DNA from: an uncultured Pseudomonadales bacterium
GTDB taxonomy: Bacteria; Pseudomonadota; Gammaproteobacteria; Pseudomonadales; Azotimanducaceae
Reading direction: 5' to 3'
Assembly (NCBI GenBank): GCA_958296295.1
Contig: OY282460.1
Span: forward strand, 372,001-436,000
Length of the DNA stretch: 64,000 nucleotides
Positions 17,487 to 26,866 of the stretch are shown piece by piece; within the stretch, counting starts at the first letter, position 1; each line of letters begins with the position of its first letter. Made by a program: the position numbers and the translations under genes. The notes under the pieces were generated by a model, which did no database searches, was not told the DNA's origin, and worked only from the letters and a program-made list of their open reading frames with translations.

Positions 17487-18404
17487 TTATCCGGCGGCTG
17501 CCGCCTGTTTTTCTTGGATGGCCCGCGGCAGCGGATACACCTGCGACCGGTACGGGCTGCCGAAACCGGCGAGTTGGGTGAAGAGGGCCGGGTCCGCGCA
17601 GTCTTGCGCGAGTTCTCTCGGGAAGCGACCGGGAATGTCGTCCTGCGGCAGTATCGCCATGTGGCGGTAGAAATAGGCGAGCGTGAGGCGCAGGCCGGGC
17701 GTCGTTCTTGGATACGCGCCGTGCCAAAGCGCACCGTGAAACACGATAACCGAACCGCGCGGGCATTCGATGGGAATCGCGTCCTGCACGCAATCCGGCA
17801 AATTTGGAAGGCTTTTCTTGCGGTGCGACCCCGGCACGCAGGCGAACGCGCCATCGCGCAAGGTGTAGTCCGTCAAACACCAGTTGCAATTCGCGTTCAG
17901 CGCTTTGTCGCCCCAAGGCCGCGGGATGCCGGTTTGATCCGCGTGCAGGCCAAGGGACTCGCCGTAGCCGTCCCCGGCCCATTTGACAAAGCAGTTGTGC
18001 GAGCTGAACCGTGCCGCGCGGTGGCTGCCGGTGGTGCCAAAGAGATGGTCGATAAGCGATGTGGCCACGGGATTCACTGCGAGATCGCGGAACACGCGAT
18101 GGTATGTGCACAGCTGCATGAGCTGAAACTGGCTCGGCGTGGCGTTGGAGATCCGCTCCAGAAAGCCGCGGAATTCACCGTAATCCAACTCGCGCTCCGG
18201 CCCGTGCTCCACGGTGAACTTGCAGCCGATCAGCTGCTCGCACTTTTCCAGCAGCCGCTCGGTGAGCGCATCCACCACCGATCCGTCCACGCCGGTGACT
18301 TCCGGCGGAACCACGGTGTAGCCCTGCTCGTCCAGTTCCCGGCGGTAGTTTTGCAAGTGGCGTTCGCCGGCGTCCTGCTCGCTCGCGATGGCTGGCGGAG
18401 TCAT
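17487..18404 (-). CDS. Phytanoyl-CoA dioxygenase (PhyH)-family protein
   Basis: A 305-residue Fe(II)/2-oxoglutarate oxygenase. His154 and Asp156 in LGLHADQTG and His228 in LWHGAYPRT form the metal triad, with Arg239 (GLRLTLAYF) placed to bind 2-oxoglutarate. GAFACVPGSHRKKSLPNLP is the usual substrate-entry loop of the family. Known members hydroxylate phytanoyl-CoA at C2, but many bacterial members act on other small molecules. The gene lies 20 bp upstream of an acyl-CoA carboxylase subunit, which favours an acyl-CoA or carboxylic acid substrate. Ten bases separate its start from the broken Rpn gene upstream. Confidence 0.85.
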   Translation of the reverse strand: MTPPAIASEQDAGERHLQNYRRELDEQGYTVVPPEVTGVDGSVVDALTERLLEKCEQLIGCKFTVEHGPERELDYGEFRGFLERISNATPSQFQLMQLCTYHRVFRDLAVNPVATSLIDHLFGTTGSHRAARFSSHNCFVKWAGDGYGESLGLHADQTGIPRPWGDKALNANCNWCLTDYTLRDGAFACVPGSHRKKSLPNLPDCVQDAIPIECPRGSVIVFHGALWHGAYPRTTPGLRLTLAYFYRHMAILPQDDIPGRFPRELAQDCADPALFTQLAGFGSPYRSQVYPLPRAIQEKQAAAAG

Positions 18405-18414
18405 GCTCGGTTTC

Positions 18415-19501
18415 CTAGTGTTGTTCCGCTCCCGGCTCGGCGTTGGCGAGGCCCAAGGCGCCCGCCCGCGCCAACAGTTCGTCGGCGCTCGCGCACTCCA
18501 TCAGCCAAGCGTCCACCTCCGGCAGACGCGCCGGATGCGCGGCCTTCAGCAGCGGCGCCAGGTGCGCAGACGCCGAGGCCCCGAAACGCAGGTCCGCCAG
18601 CCGGCAGAGAACCTCCATGCGCCCCTGCGCCACTCCCTGCTCGCGCCCTTGCGCCAGCCCCTGTTCGCGCCCCAGGGCGATCTTCTCGTCGCACCACTGC
18701 TTGGCGATGGACTCCATCAACATCATCGTCTCGTCTCCTTCGGACAGCCAAACACGCTCGCACTCGGCCACGTCCGGCAGCGGCGGCAGCCCGCTCGCGC
18801 CCAGCACGCTCTGGGCGCGGGCGTGGAAGCCGCGCCGCAAGCCCGCCGACGCCGCGTCCGGGTAGCGCCGGAACACCCGGCGAGCAGCCCCGGCACCTCG
18901 TCCGGCGCCGCCGTCTCCAACCCGGCCGCCGTCTCCAATCGGATCAGCGCTGTCTGCCGGTTGTCCGGCGGCAGCGGCAGGCCGAACAGGTCCGCCCCGC
19001 GCGCCAACGCATGGTAGTCGATCAACTCCAGCGCCCGCCACCGGTTCAGCGCCCGCCCGGCCGCCGTCGGCGGCCCCACCAGCGGCCCGTGCCGGTGCGG
19101 CGCCCCGGTCCACGCCCGGTCGCCGTTGTAGACCACCACCGACAGCATGTCCGGCATGCGCCCCCGGTGGACGCCGACGTCCCGCAGGTTCAGCTCCAAG
19201 AGGTACATGTACTCGTGCATGCGCCACGCCATGTGCCGGTCCGGCCGCGACTGGAACTCGAACAGCACCACCACGTGCGCCGCCTCGCCGTCCGCCGGGC
19301 GCCCCTCCCGGCAGTCCACGCGGTACACCTGGTCCTGCAGCCGGCCCGCCAGCGTCGGCCCCACGCGCTCCGGCCCAGCGGCGCCACCGTGGCGAAGTCC
19401 AGGTGCTCCGCCCAGTCCCCGCACACGAAGCCGCGCAAGGTGTCCTCCACCATGCGCGGGTCGCTGTGGATGACCTTGAAGGGGTGGTCGCTCGACGCCA
19501 T
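18415..19501 (-). pseudogene. Rpn-family (PD-(D/E)XK) recombination-promoting nuclease, two frame shifts
   Basis: Three frames read in order reconstruct one protein of about 362 residues. The first (from ATG 19501) reads HPFKVIHSDPRMVEDTLRGF up to PLG. A lost base in the CCC at 19374-19376 moves to the frame with GRLQDQVYRVDCREG, the nuclease motif VVVLFEFQSRPDRHMAWRM and DMLSVVVYNGDRAW. A second lost base at 18876-18878 moves to the frame with VFRRYPDAA and a C-terminal GREQGLAQGREQGVAQGRME repeat typical of Rpn proteins. Rpn/YhgA-like proteins are DNA endonucleases linked to RecA-independent recombination and mobile elements. The two shifts are single-base losses in G/C runs, so the gene is either decaying or a consensus artefact. 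Confidence 0.82.
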
Positions 19502-19739
19502 GCGGCGCATTGCAACCCATGCCGGCCGCCACCGGAAGGGGGTCGGGCGAATGTCCTACAAGGATTCGAGAGAATCGCCTGCGTAAACGCCCCGCCGGAC
19601 TGTAGGAAAACGGCCACACTTGCCCAACGGCTGCCCAACGGCTCAGCCGGCGCTCACCGCAACGCTGCGGGCGGGCGGCGTGGCCGGCCTAATCGACCGC
19701 GGGAAATCGCAAGAGCCGCGTAACGCGGCCCGAGACTCG

Positions 19740-20498
19740 CTACACCAACAAGCCGTCGCAGTAGATCTTCTCGCCGGTGATGTAGCCGTTTTGCTCGGAA
19801 ACCAGGAAGCGCACGACGTTCGCCACGTCTTCAGGCTGACAAACGCGACCGAACGGCATCGACGCATCCAACGTCCGCATGTCCGTGACGCCAGCGGTGG
19901 CCCTCATCAACCGCCGGCCCATTTCCGTCTCCACCAGCCCCGGCGCCACCACATTCACCCGTATGTTGTTGGTCCGCTCCTCGCGGGCGAGCGTGACGGC
20001 AAGGGCTTCCATGGCCGCCTTGGCCATGTTGTAGGGCCCGCCATTGGCCGCGAGGCCGCGCGACGCCAGCGACGAGATCATCACGATGTCCCCGCGGTCG
20101 AGGCCGCGCATCTTCGGAATGACGGCCTTGGAGACGTAGTGGGCGCCGAAGGCGTGGGTGGCTATCACGCGGCGCAGTTCGGCCGGGTCGGTGTCCACCA
20201 CCGACAAGCCCCGGCTGGCGATGCCGGCGTTGTTCACCAGAATGCTCACCGGCCCAAGCTCCGCTTCCACCAGCGCCACCATTTCCGCGACGTGCTGGTA
20301 GTCGTCCACCGTGGCCCGGTACATGCGCGCCGTGCCGCCGGCTTGGTCGATTTCGGCAACGGTGTCGCGGGCCGCCTGCTCGTCCCGCCGGTAGTTCACC
20401 GCGACCGCCGCGCCATCCGCCGCCAGCGCCAGGGAGATGGCGCGGCCAATGCCCCGGCCACCGCCGGAGACCAACGCCACGCGCCCTTGCAAGCCCAT
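19740..20498 (-). CDS. SDR-family oxidoreductase
   Basis: A 252-residue classical short-chain dehydrogenase. The cofactor motif SGGGRGIG spans residues 11-18, NNAG occurs at 89-92, and the catalytic set is Ser142 or Ser143 with Tyr156 and Lys160 (YNMAK). The C-terminal SEQNGYITGEKIYCDGLLV resembles FabG-like 3-oxoacyl reductases. The start is 5 nt downstream of the enoyl-CoA hydratase stop, so the two are translated together. That pairing suggests reduction or oxidation of a 3-hydroxy/3-oxoacyl-CoA, but the substrate is not determined. The longer upstream frame overlaps the hydratase and is not used. Confidence 0.87.
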   Translation of the reverse strand: MGLQGRVALVSGGGRGIGRAISLALAADGAAVAVNYRRDEQAARDTVAEIDQAGGTARMYRATVDDYQHVAEMVALVEAELGPVSILVNNAGIASRGLSVVDTDPAELRRVIATHAFGAHYVSKAVIPKMRGLDRGDIVMISSLASRGLAANGGPYNMAKAAMEALAVTLAREERTNNIRVNVVAPGLVETEMGRRLMRATAGVTDMRTLDASMPFGRVCQPEDVANVVRFLVSEQNGYITGEKIYCDGLLV

Positions 20499-20503
20499 GC
20501 GTG

Positions 20504-21283
20504 TCACCGCCCTTGAAAACGCGCGTCCCGCTTCTCGAAAAACGCTTTGACGCCTTCGGCGTGATCGAGGGTGCGGCCGGCTTCCGCCTGCATTCGCGCC
20601 TCCAGATCCAATTGCTGCTCGTAGGCGTTGTGCCAACTGTCCCAATACATCCGCCGGATGAGCGCCAAGGATTTCGGCCCGTCCGCGAGCTTGGCGGCGA
20701 TGCCCAGCGCACCCTCCAAGAGCGCCTCGTTGTCTTCGTACACGCGGTTGACCAACCCCCAGGCCTCGGCCTTTTCCGCCGGCAACCGTTCGGCCAACAG
20801 GGAGAGCTCCATCGCCCGGCCCCAGCCGATCATGCGCGGCAGCATGAACGAGGCGCCGCCATCAGGCACTAAGCCGATGCGGGCGAACGCCTGCAGGAAG
20901 AACGCGCCTTTGGATGCGCACACGATGTCGCCGAGGATGGCGAAGCTCATGCCGACGCCGGCGGCGGCGCCGTTCACCGCGGTGACGATGGGCATGTCCA
21001 GGTCGCGCAGGTCCAGCAAGAGGGGGTGGTAGCCGGCGCGCAACGTGCCGCCGGCGCCGCTGCCGCGCCGCGGGTCGCCGAGATTCGCGCCAGCGCAGAA
21101 ACCGCGCCCGGTGCCGGTGATGAGAAGGCAGCGGGCGCCGTTGTTCGGATCCCGCACTTCGCGCATCGCCGCGTGGAGACCCTCAAGCATGTCCGCGCTG
21201 ACGGCGTTCATCACCTCGGGATCGTTGAGCCGCAGCACCGCGACTTTGCCGTCGAAATCCAGCGTGACCTTGTTCAGTTCCAA
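20504..21283 (-). CDS. Enoyl-CoA hydratase/isomerase family protein
   Basis: A 259-residue crotonase-fold protein. The oxyanion-hole segments are GTGRGFCAGANL and NGAAAGVGMSFAILGDI. The active-site loop is LVPDGGASFMLPRMIGWGRA, with Asp where hydratases often have Glu, a pattern shared with PaaG-type ring-isomerising and isomerase members. It acts on acyl-CoA thioesters in fatty or aromatic acid breakdown. It is the first gene of a two-gene unit with the SDR 5 nt downstream. About 200 bp of sequence without a gene separates it from the thioredoxin-ankyrin gene. Confidence 0.88.
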   Translation of the reverse strand: MELNKVTLDFDGKVAVLRLNDPEVMNAVSADMLEGLHAAMREVRDPNNGARCLLITGTGRGFCAGANLGDPRRGSGAGGTLRAGYHPLLLDLRDLDMPIVTAVNGAAAGVGMSFAILGDIVCASKGAFFLQAFARIGLVPDGGASFMLPRMIGWGRAMELSLLAERLPAEKAEAWGLVNRVYEDNEALLEGALGIAAKLADGPKSLALIRRMYWDSWHNAYEQQLDLEARMQAEAGRTLDHAEGVKAFFEKRDARFQGR

Positions 21284-21482
21284 GCGCGCCCCCTAGCGAC
21301 GCATGTTGAAGCCCGAACCATACCGCAAATCGCGCTGGCGACCAGCGCGGTTTTCGACGTTGCCACCGCCACACGGTCGTGGTGCTTTGCCAGGGGTCGG
21401 GATTTGTCGGGGATCGTCGCGAGTGCCCATGCGGGGCGGACGGGGCGCCCGCTCGCGCGAAGTCTTGGCGCTTCCGGTCGGA

Positions 21483-22724
21483 CTACGCCTCGGCGCTCGC
21501 CAACAAATCGAGCACCTCGTCGCTCGTCTTGATCATCTCCCGCATCCGTTCGGCGACCTCCGGAGCGTCGGTGTCGGCGTGTTCCTCCAACGACGCCACG
21601 CGACGGTCGCGGCTGGCGCGCACGATGTCCGCCGCCGTCTCGCCCTTGTGCGTCAAGGTTGCCGGATCGAGGCCGTGCGCCAACAGCACGCGGACGTTGT
21701 CGGGCTGGCCGTAGAGCGCCGCCCAATGCAACGCGTTGCGCCCTTCGGTGTCGGCCAGTTCCGCGTTCAGTCCAAGCGCCAGCAACTCGCTCAGCAGGGC
21801 CGCGTCGTCCAACAAGACCGCGGATCGGCTCAAGGGTCGCTCTTGCTTGGTTTCCTGAACCTCGACGCCACTGCGGAGCACCTTGCGCAAGCATCCCCGG
21901 TCTTCCAAGCGATGCGAGCGCGACATGGCCGTCATCAACACCGAGTTGCCGTCCGGGTCCACATGGTTCACCAACTGCGGCGCCTCCGCCAAAGCGGCCG
22001 CGAACTCCTCGCACCGTCCCAGCCCCACGAGGTCGTGCGGCGCGACGCTGGCGTCTTGGGAAAGCGCGAGTTCCAGCTTCGCGTCCTGATAGATGCTCGG
22101 TGCATTCAGAATCAGGGACAGCGGCGTTTGGCCGTTTTCGAACGGTGCCGTCAGCAAGCCGGCGTATGCCGAGATCGCGTTGCCGACATCATCGGGTTTG
22201 CGCGACAAGATGAAGTGCCGCCGGAACGAATCTTGGTCGAGCAGCTGGATGGAGATTTCCAACGCCGATCGGCCTTCGATCATGGCCTCCATGTACTGAA
22301 CGTAGATCTCCTTGCTCTGCGGGCTTTTGATGCGCTCCTCTTCCTTGCCGTTGTTGAAGAAGATAACGGTGGGAATGCCGTTCACGGCAAGCTGCTTGTA
22401 GATCTCTGGAGATTCGTCGATGTCGAGCTTGAAGACGTTTGCGCGACCGGCCATCTCGACCATCAACTCCTCGACGATGGGGTCCACTTCCCGGCACGGC
22501 ACGCACCAGGTCGCCGTGAAATCCACCAACACCGGCAGGTCGGACTGAAAGACCTTCTCCTCGAAGTTCGCCGAAGTGACGTATCCAACCGCCGCTTGGG
22601 AAACGGCTGCCTCCTGCGAGTCCGAAGCAGTGGGCTCAACCGACTCCGAAGCGTCTTCTTCCCCGGTGCAGCCTGCGAGCACGAGCAGCGATGCCAGAAC
22701 GCACGCGGATTTGACGCCCATCAT
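21483..22724 (-). CDS. Lipoprotein with thioredoxin domain and ankyrin repeats
   Basis: A 413-residue predicted lipoprotein. SLLVLAGC places the lipidated Cys at residue 19, followed by an acidic Ser/Glu linker. Residues ~48-150 form a thioredoxin domain with the redox motif WCVPC at 73-77 and the cis-Pro region GIPTVIFF. Residues ~235-380 hold ankyrin-type repeats: DPDGNSVLMTAMSRS and the clearest one, TEGRNALHWAALYGQPDNV, continuing through LLAHGLDPATLTHKGETAAD. GGAGG precedes the start (22724). It lies 16 bp downstream of the TlpA-like gene. The likely site is the periplasmic face of a membrane, acting as a disulfide reductase or chaperone tethered to a protein-binding platform. I know of no named family with this architecture. 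Confidence 0.8.
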   Translation of the reverse strand: MMGVKSACVLASLLVLAGCTGEEDASESVEPTASDSQEAAVSQAAVGYVTSANFEEKVFQSDLPVLVDFTATWCVPCREVDPIVEELMVEMAGRANVFKLDIDESPEIYKQLAVNGIPTVIFFNNGKEEERIKSPQSKEIYVQYMEAMIEGRSALEISIQLLDQDSFRRHFILSRKPDDVGNAISAYAGLLTAPFENGQTPLSLILNAPSIYQDAKLELALSQDASVAPHDLVGLGRCEEFAAALAEAPQLVNHVDPDGNSVLMTAMSRSHRLEDRGCLRKVLRSGVEVQETKQERPLSRSAVLLDDAALLSELLALGLNAELADTEGRNALHWAALYGQPDNVRVLLAHGLDPATLTHKGETAADIVRASRDRRVASLEEHADTDAPEVAERMREMIKTSDEVLDLLASAEA

Positions 22725-22740
22725 CCAATCCTCCACACGG

Positions 22741-24003
22741 CTAGGCCCCTTGTGCTTCACGCTCGCGCATGCGCCGTTCACCCAAAAGCCCGTTCACGAC
22801 GGTGACCACTTCCGCGCGCCGTTTGTTCGCGGTGCGAATCACGCCTTCCTCGTCCAGCACGTAGATGGTGGGCCAGCCGGTGACGTTCCATGCGCTTGCG
22901 ATGGGGCCTTCGGTGTTGTTCTCCCCGTGGCCGTCCCACCAGGAGCGGTAGGCCAATCCCTCCTCCTCCTTGGCGTCGCGCAGGGTCTGAATGTCCTCGT
23001 CGCTGTTGACGCCCAGGATGGTCACGGGATCGTCCTCGTAGAGTTCCAGCATGAAGCGTTGATAGGGGTACTCGCCTCGGCACGGCCCGCACCATTGGCC
23101 GGTGAAATAGAGCGCCACGATGTCGCCCCGGTAATCTTGGAGCGCGAACTCGACGCCTTCGGCGTCCTTGCCGACGATGTTGGGCGCCACCTGCCCCGGC
23201 ATCAAGTGCCGCACTTGGAATATGGTCTGGTCGATGCGCTCGGCCGCCTCCGGATGGCCTTCCTTCACGTCCTCCAAGAAGGAGACGACGCGCACCGTCT
23301 GCGTCTCGGTGAGGCGTCCAAGCCCTAGGCGGTTGGCGAAGCGCCAGAGATGCGTCCCGGCCTCGGCGTCAAATTCGGCCAACGTCTCCGGCAAGCCGAG
23401 CAGCGCATCGAGAACCGCCACAAGCTGGTCGACCACTTCGTCGGCGAAGAGTTCGCCACCCGTGTCGATTTCCTTCATGTCGGGAAACCAAGACCCGATG
23501 ACGGAGAGCGGTGCCGGGTGTTCCTGGGCTTCGGCGTAACTCGAAACCAGCGAGCGCCGCTGCTCGAACAGAGCCCGATGTTCGGCGTGCCGGTCGGCGA
23601 GTTCGCCAAGAAACGCCTGCGCCTTCTCCACCTGCTCCTCGGAGAGCGCGGGGCTGGCGAGACGCCGGACGAAGCTCCACAGATGCACCGACGCCTCGCG
23701 CTCGAAATCCATCCGCGTCTCCTCGGCGTCCAGGCTCTCGCCAAGCGTTTCCAGCAAGGCGTCGAACTTCGCCTCGTCCAAGGGGCCGCCGTCGGCGTCG
23801 TATTCGGACATTGGCGGGAACCGCGTCTCGCGCACCGCCGCCGGCAAGTTCGCCGCCGGCGAAACCGCCGCCACGGCCGGGGAAGCGGCTTCCGCCGTTT
23901 CCGGCGTGTCGGCTTCGGTGCGGCTGCCGAGCGCGTAGCCGATCAGGAACACCGTCGCCACGCCCAGCAGGCCGGGGGCGACCACGGCCCATTTCACGGC
24001 CAA
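22741..24003 (-). CDS. TlpA-like membrane-anchored thioredoxin with duplicated helical domain
   Basis: A 420-residue protein with an N-terminal anchor (VVAPGLLGVATVFLIGYAL, residues ~7-25) and a C-terminal TlpA/AhpC-type domain. The motif WCGPC is at 304-308 after VALYFTGQ, and GWPTIYVLDEEGVIR supplies the cis-Pro. Between them is an internal duplication: FEREASVHLWSFVRRLASP (about 100-118) and FDAEAGTHLWRFANRLGLG (about 211-229) start matching helical modules of unknown role. Periplasmic TlpA proteins reduce disulfides for cytochrome or metal-centre maturation. The gene lies 40 bp after the TonB receptor and 16 bp before the thioredoxin-ankyrin lipoprotein, so the three probably form one operon. 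Confidence 0.83.
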   Translation of the reverse strand: MAVKWAVVAPGLLGVATVFLIGYALGSRTEADTPETAEAASPAVAAVSPAANLPAAVRETRFPPMSEYDADGGPLDEAKFDALLETLGESLDAEETRMDFEREASVHLWSFVRRLASPALSEEQVEKAQAFLGELADRHAEHRALFEQRRSLVSSYAEAQEHPAPLSVIGSWFPDMKEIDTGGELFADEVVDQLVAVLDALLGLPETLAEFDAEAGTHLWRFANRLGLGRLTETQTVRVVSFLEDVKEGHPEAAERIDQTIFQVRHLMPGQVAPNIVGKDAEGVEFALQDYRGDIVALYFTGQWCGPCRGEYPYQRFMLELYEDDPVTILGVNSDEDIQTLRDAKEEEGLAYRSWWDGHGENNTEGPIASAWNVTGWPTIYVLDEEGVIRTANKRRAEVVTVVNGLLGERRMREREAQGA

Positions 24004-24043
24004 AACGCCCGCCTGGGCCCGGAGGCCGCGCGGCCCGCCCGCG

Positions 24044-26866
24044 CTACCACGAGAACTCCTTGACCACTTCGAGAAAGGCGACCCGGCGGCGGAAGTTCAC
24101 ATCCCGCGAGTTCACCCCGTAGAAGTTGTCCACGAAGGGGAAGTCCGCGTCGAAGATGTTGTCGATGCCCAAGGTCGCGCGCAAGCCGAGATCCGGGAAG
24201 GCGCGCTCGCCGCGGACGTCCAGCGTCGTGTAGCCGTCCACGTTCTCCCGCCGAGCTCCGGCGTCGGTGTTCCGGTATGCGCCTTTGCGTTGCAGCGTGA
24301 GGCTGGCCGACCACTCGCCAAAGGTCCAGTCCATATAGACGTTGCCCACCAGCTTGGGCGGGCCGTCTTGGGTGCCGTGCTGGACGACGGGGTCCGCGCC
24401 GACCACCGGCGTCGTCTCGAGGGAAAGCGTGCGGGTGAGGTTGATTCCGACGCCGAAGTCGCCCCAGTCGTTCGTGTCGAAACGGTAGCGCGCCTGCAAG
24501 TCGACGGCTTCGCTGACGCGGCTCGCCAAGTTGGCGCTGGCGAAGGACAGCAAGGTCAAGACGCCGTTCGCGTCGCGTTCCACCAAGCCGGGAAACTGTT
24601 CCCAGTTCTCCAAGGCGTACACCGGAGGCCAGCCCAAGGCGCTTTGCAGGTCGCCGATCAGGCTTTCGAAATCGGTGCGGACCCAAGTCGCCGAGAGCCG
24701 CAGCCCGGCGACCGCCGCCACGTCCCAATCGAAGCCGGCGGTGACGGTCTCGGACGTCTGGGCCTCCAAGTCCGGATTGCCCCCGAACACGGTGACCGGA
24801 CGCACCGGGGTGAAAGGCCCGCCGTTGGACGCCGGGTTGAACGGGTCTTGATGGGCGAAAAACGTGAACATTCTCGCCGGTTGGAACAGTTCCGGCAGCG
24901 TCGGCGCCTGAAACCCGTCGCCCCAAGTCGCGCGCAGTTTGACGGCGTCGGCCGGCCACCAGGCGAGGCCGATCTTTGGCACGAAGTCGCCGAGGTTCCT
25001 TGTGCTCGCCGGTTCCGTCGCGCCGTCGAACGGCCCCGATATCTGGTAGTCGTCGTCGCGGCCGGCGAGATGCAGGGTCAACTGCCGCAGGCCGGGACGG
25101 GCATTGGCTTCGCCGACGAGCGGCACCGCCAACTCGACGAACCACGCGGTGTTCACCGATTCCGGAACGATGTCCGGCGCGTTCGGCACGGTGAAGGTGA
25201 ACGGATTGAGAACGAAATCCTCGAAATCCAGCGTGTCCGTGCGCTTCTCGAAACCGAACGCCAGTTGCGCCTCGCCGCCGGTGGTCTTGAACAGCGTGCC
25301 GGAAAAAGTCAATCCGAACACTTGGTTTTTGCCGTTTCGCGAACCGCGGGTGTCGTAGTTGACAAACTGGCCGAGATCGACGGGCTGCACCGTGCCGTCG
25401 CCGAACGGGTTTATGGCGGTTTGCGGATCCGAACTCGCGAGGGCGGCCCGGAAGGCCGGGCTGCGGCTGTTGAAGGTCCCCGCGTAGCCGTTGTAGAAGC
25501 CGTTCTCGCCGTAGTCCGCCGTGAAGGCCGCCGCCCAGTCGCGCCACGGCGTCTGCCAAGTGAGCGACGCGCTCAGATTGTAGCGATCCGACTCGGTGAT
25601 GCGGGCGAAGCTCGGCAGCTTGCCGTCGGCGACTTCCCGCGTGAACGCGTAGCCCACATACACGTCGGCGCCGAGGGTGTTGTAGGCGTTGCTTTGCGGC
25701 ACCGGCCCGCTGAAGGAAGTGCCGAAGGACTGGCCGACGACCTCCTGTTCGGCGTAGGTGGCGGAAAAGTCCAACACCAGGTTGTCGGCGAGTCGCTGCG
25801 ACACGTTGACGTAGGCCGCCCAACGGTCCGTCGCCGGCGTGGCCTCGGCGGTGCCGAGTGGCTGTTCCGCAGCCGGAAGCAGGTTGAAGTTGCCCGTTTG
25901 GGTCACCCACTCCTCGTTGCTCACATAGATGATCTTGCTAACGTCGATGTTGGTTCCATCGCCCGGTGGCAAAAGCGCCACCCGCGTCCCCGGCGGCGCG
26001 CCAGGTGGAAAGCGCCCGAAACGAAGCAGAATGGCCGGCTGCGCGAAGGTGCTCGGAAAGCGCCGCCCGCCTTGCTCGCGGTAGTCGCCATCCACGTCGA
26101 GGCCGGCGTCCTTGGAAAAGACCGGATCCTCTTTGTTGTAGTTGAAGGAGGCGGTGATGTTGCCGCTGGCCCACGAGGCGCCCGCCGTCTGCTCGAAGAC
26201 GCGCCGATCGCCGCCGGAACTGCTCGACTCGTAGCGAAGCGACGATTCGGCGCCGCGGTAGTCTTGCTTCAGAATGAAGTTCACGACGCCGCCCACCGCG
26301 TCGGAGCCGTACACCGCGCTGGCGCCGTCGGTGACGACCTCGACGCGCTCGATGGCGCTGAACGGTATGGTGGAGATGTCCGTGAAGGTGCCGGACTCGG
26401 CCGGCGATGCCGCGATGCGGCGACCGTTCACCAGCACCAGCGTCGATCCCTCGCCGAGGCCCCGCAGATTCGCCGTCACCGAGCCTTGCGTGAAGCGCGG
26501 CGAGTTGCCGTCGAAGCTGCCGCCGCTCAATATCGACGAGAAGTTCTGCGGCAAGAAGCGCATCACGTCCTCGACGTTCAGCAGGCTCCGGCGATCCAGC
26601 TCGTCGCGGTCGAGCACGAACACCGGCGACGCGCTCGGGTAGCCGCGCAGCCGCGTGCCGGTGACGATCAGGGTCGGGACGTCCTTCGCGTCCTCGTCGT
26701 CGTCCTTCGCCTCGGCGTCCTCGGCAAGGGCCGCGCCGGCGGTGAAGCCGGCGCATGCCGCCGCCATCAGTGCGCCCAGAGTAGCCCGGTGGAGCCGCCG
26801 CTTGCCCTTCTTCCTCGTCAATAAGCCCGATTGGCCTTCAGCTCCAGTTCCCACAATCTCTCCCAT
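24044..26866 (-). CDS. TonB-dependent outer membrane receptor
   Basis: About 940 residues. A signal peptide (RATLGALMAAACAGFTAGAALA) is followed by an acidic stretch, a TonB-box-like VPTLIVTGTRL and a plug domain with the hallmarks FLPQNFSSILSGG, TLVLVNGRRIA, IERVEVVTDGASAVYGSDA and GGVVNFIL. A long beta-barrel follows and ends in the terminal aromatic FSW. Receptors of this RPxxRDxR-like oligosaccharide/Cirin type import siderophores, vitamin B12, glycans or peptides; the ligand is not evident. The ATG at 26866 lies in the first unit of a tandem repeat and has GGGAGAG 5 nt upstream. An in-frame TTG at 26821 would give a shorter, more usual leader. The frame also runs through the whole repeat, which is not expected to be coding. 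Confidence 0.9.
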   Translation of the reverse strand: MGEIVGTGAEGQSGLLTRKKGKRRLHRATLGALMAAACAGFTAGAALAEDAEAKDDDEDAKDVPTLIVTGTRLRGYPSASPVFVLDRDELDRRSLLNVEDVMRFLPQNFSSILSGGSFDGNSPRFTQGSVTANLRGLGEGSTLVLVNGRRIAASPAESGTFTDISTIPFSAIERVEVVTDGASAVYGSDAVGGVVNFILKQDYRGAESSLRYESSSSGGDRRVFEQTAGASWASGNITASFNYNKEDPVFSKDAGLDVDGDYREQGGRRFPSTFAQPAILLRFGRFPPGAPPGTRVALLPPGDGTNIDVSKIIYVSNEEWVTQTGNFNLLPAAEQPLGTAEATPATDRWAAYVNVSQRLADNLVLDFSATYAEQEVVGQSFGTSFSGPVPQSNAYNTLGADVYVGYAFTREVADGKLPSFARITESDRYNLSASLTWQTPWRDWAAAFTADYGENGFYNGYAGTFNSRSPAFRAALASSDPQTAINPFGDGTVQPVDLGQFVNYDTRGSRNGKNQVFGLTFSGTLFKTTGGEAQLAFGFEKRTDTLDFEDFVLNPFTFTVPNAPDIVPESVNTAWFVELAVPLVGEANARPGLRQLTLHLAGRDDDYQISGPFDGATEPASTRNLGDFVPKIGLAWWPADAVKLRATWGDGFQAPTLPELFQPARMFTFFAHQDPFNPASNGGPFTPVRPVTVFGGNPDLEAQTSETVTAGFDWDVAAVAGLRLSATWVRTDFESLIGDLQSALGWPPVYALENWEQFPGLVERDANGVLTLLSFASANLASRVSEAVDLQARYRFDTNDWGDFGVGINLTRTLSLETTPVVGADPVVQHGTQDGPPKLVGNVYMDWTFGEWSASLTLQRKGAYRNTDAGARRENVDGYTTLDVRGERAFPDLGLRATLGIDNIFDADFPFVDNFYGVNSRDVNFRRRVAFLEVVKEFSW

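Noticed and set aside
21284..21482. Gene in the gap between the enoyl-CoA hydratase and the thioredoxin-ankyrin gene
   Set aside because: All frames there are short or shadows of neighbours, with no recognisable motif.
24290..26824. 844-codon open frame on the plus strand
   Set aside because: Exactly antisense to the TonB receptor, no domain, shadow composition.
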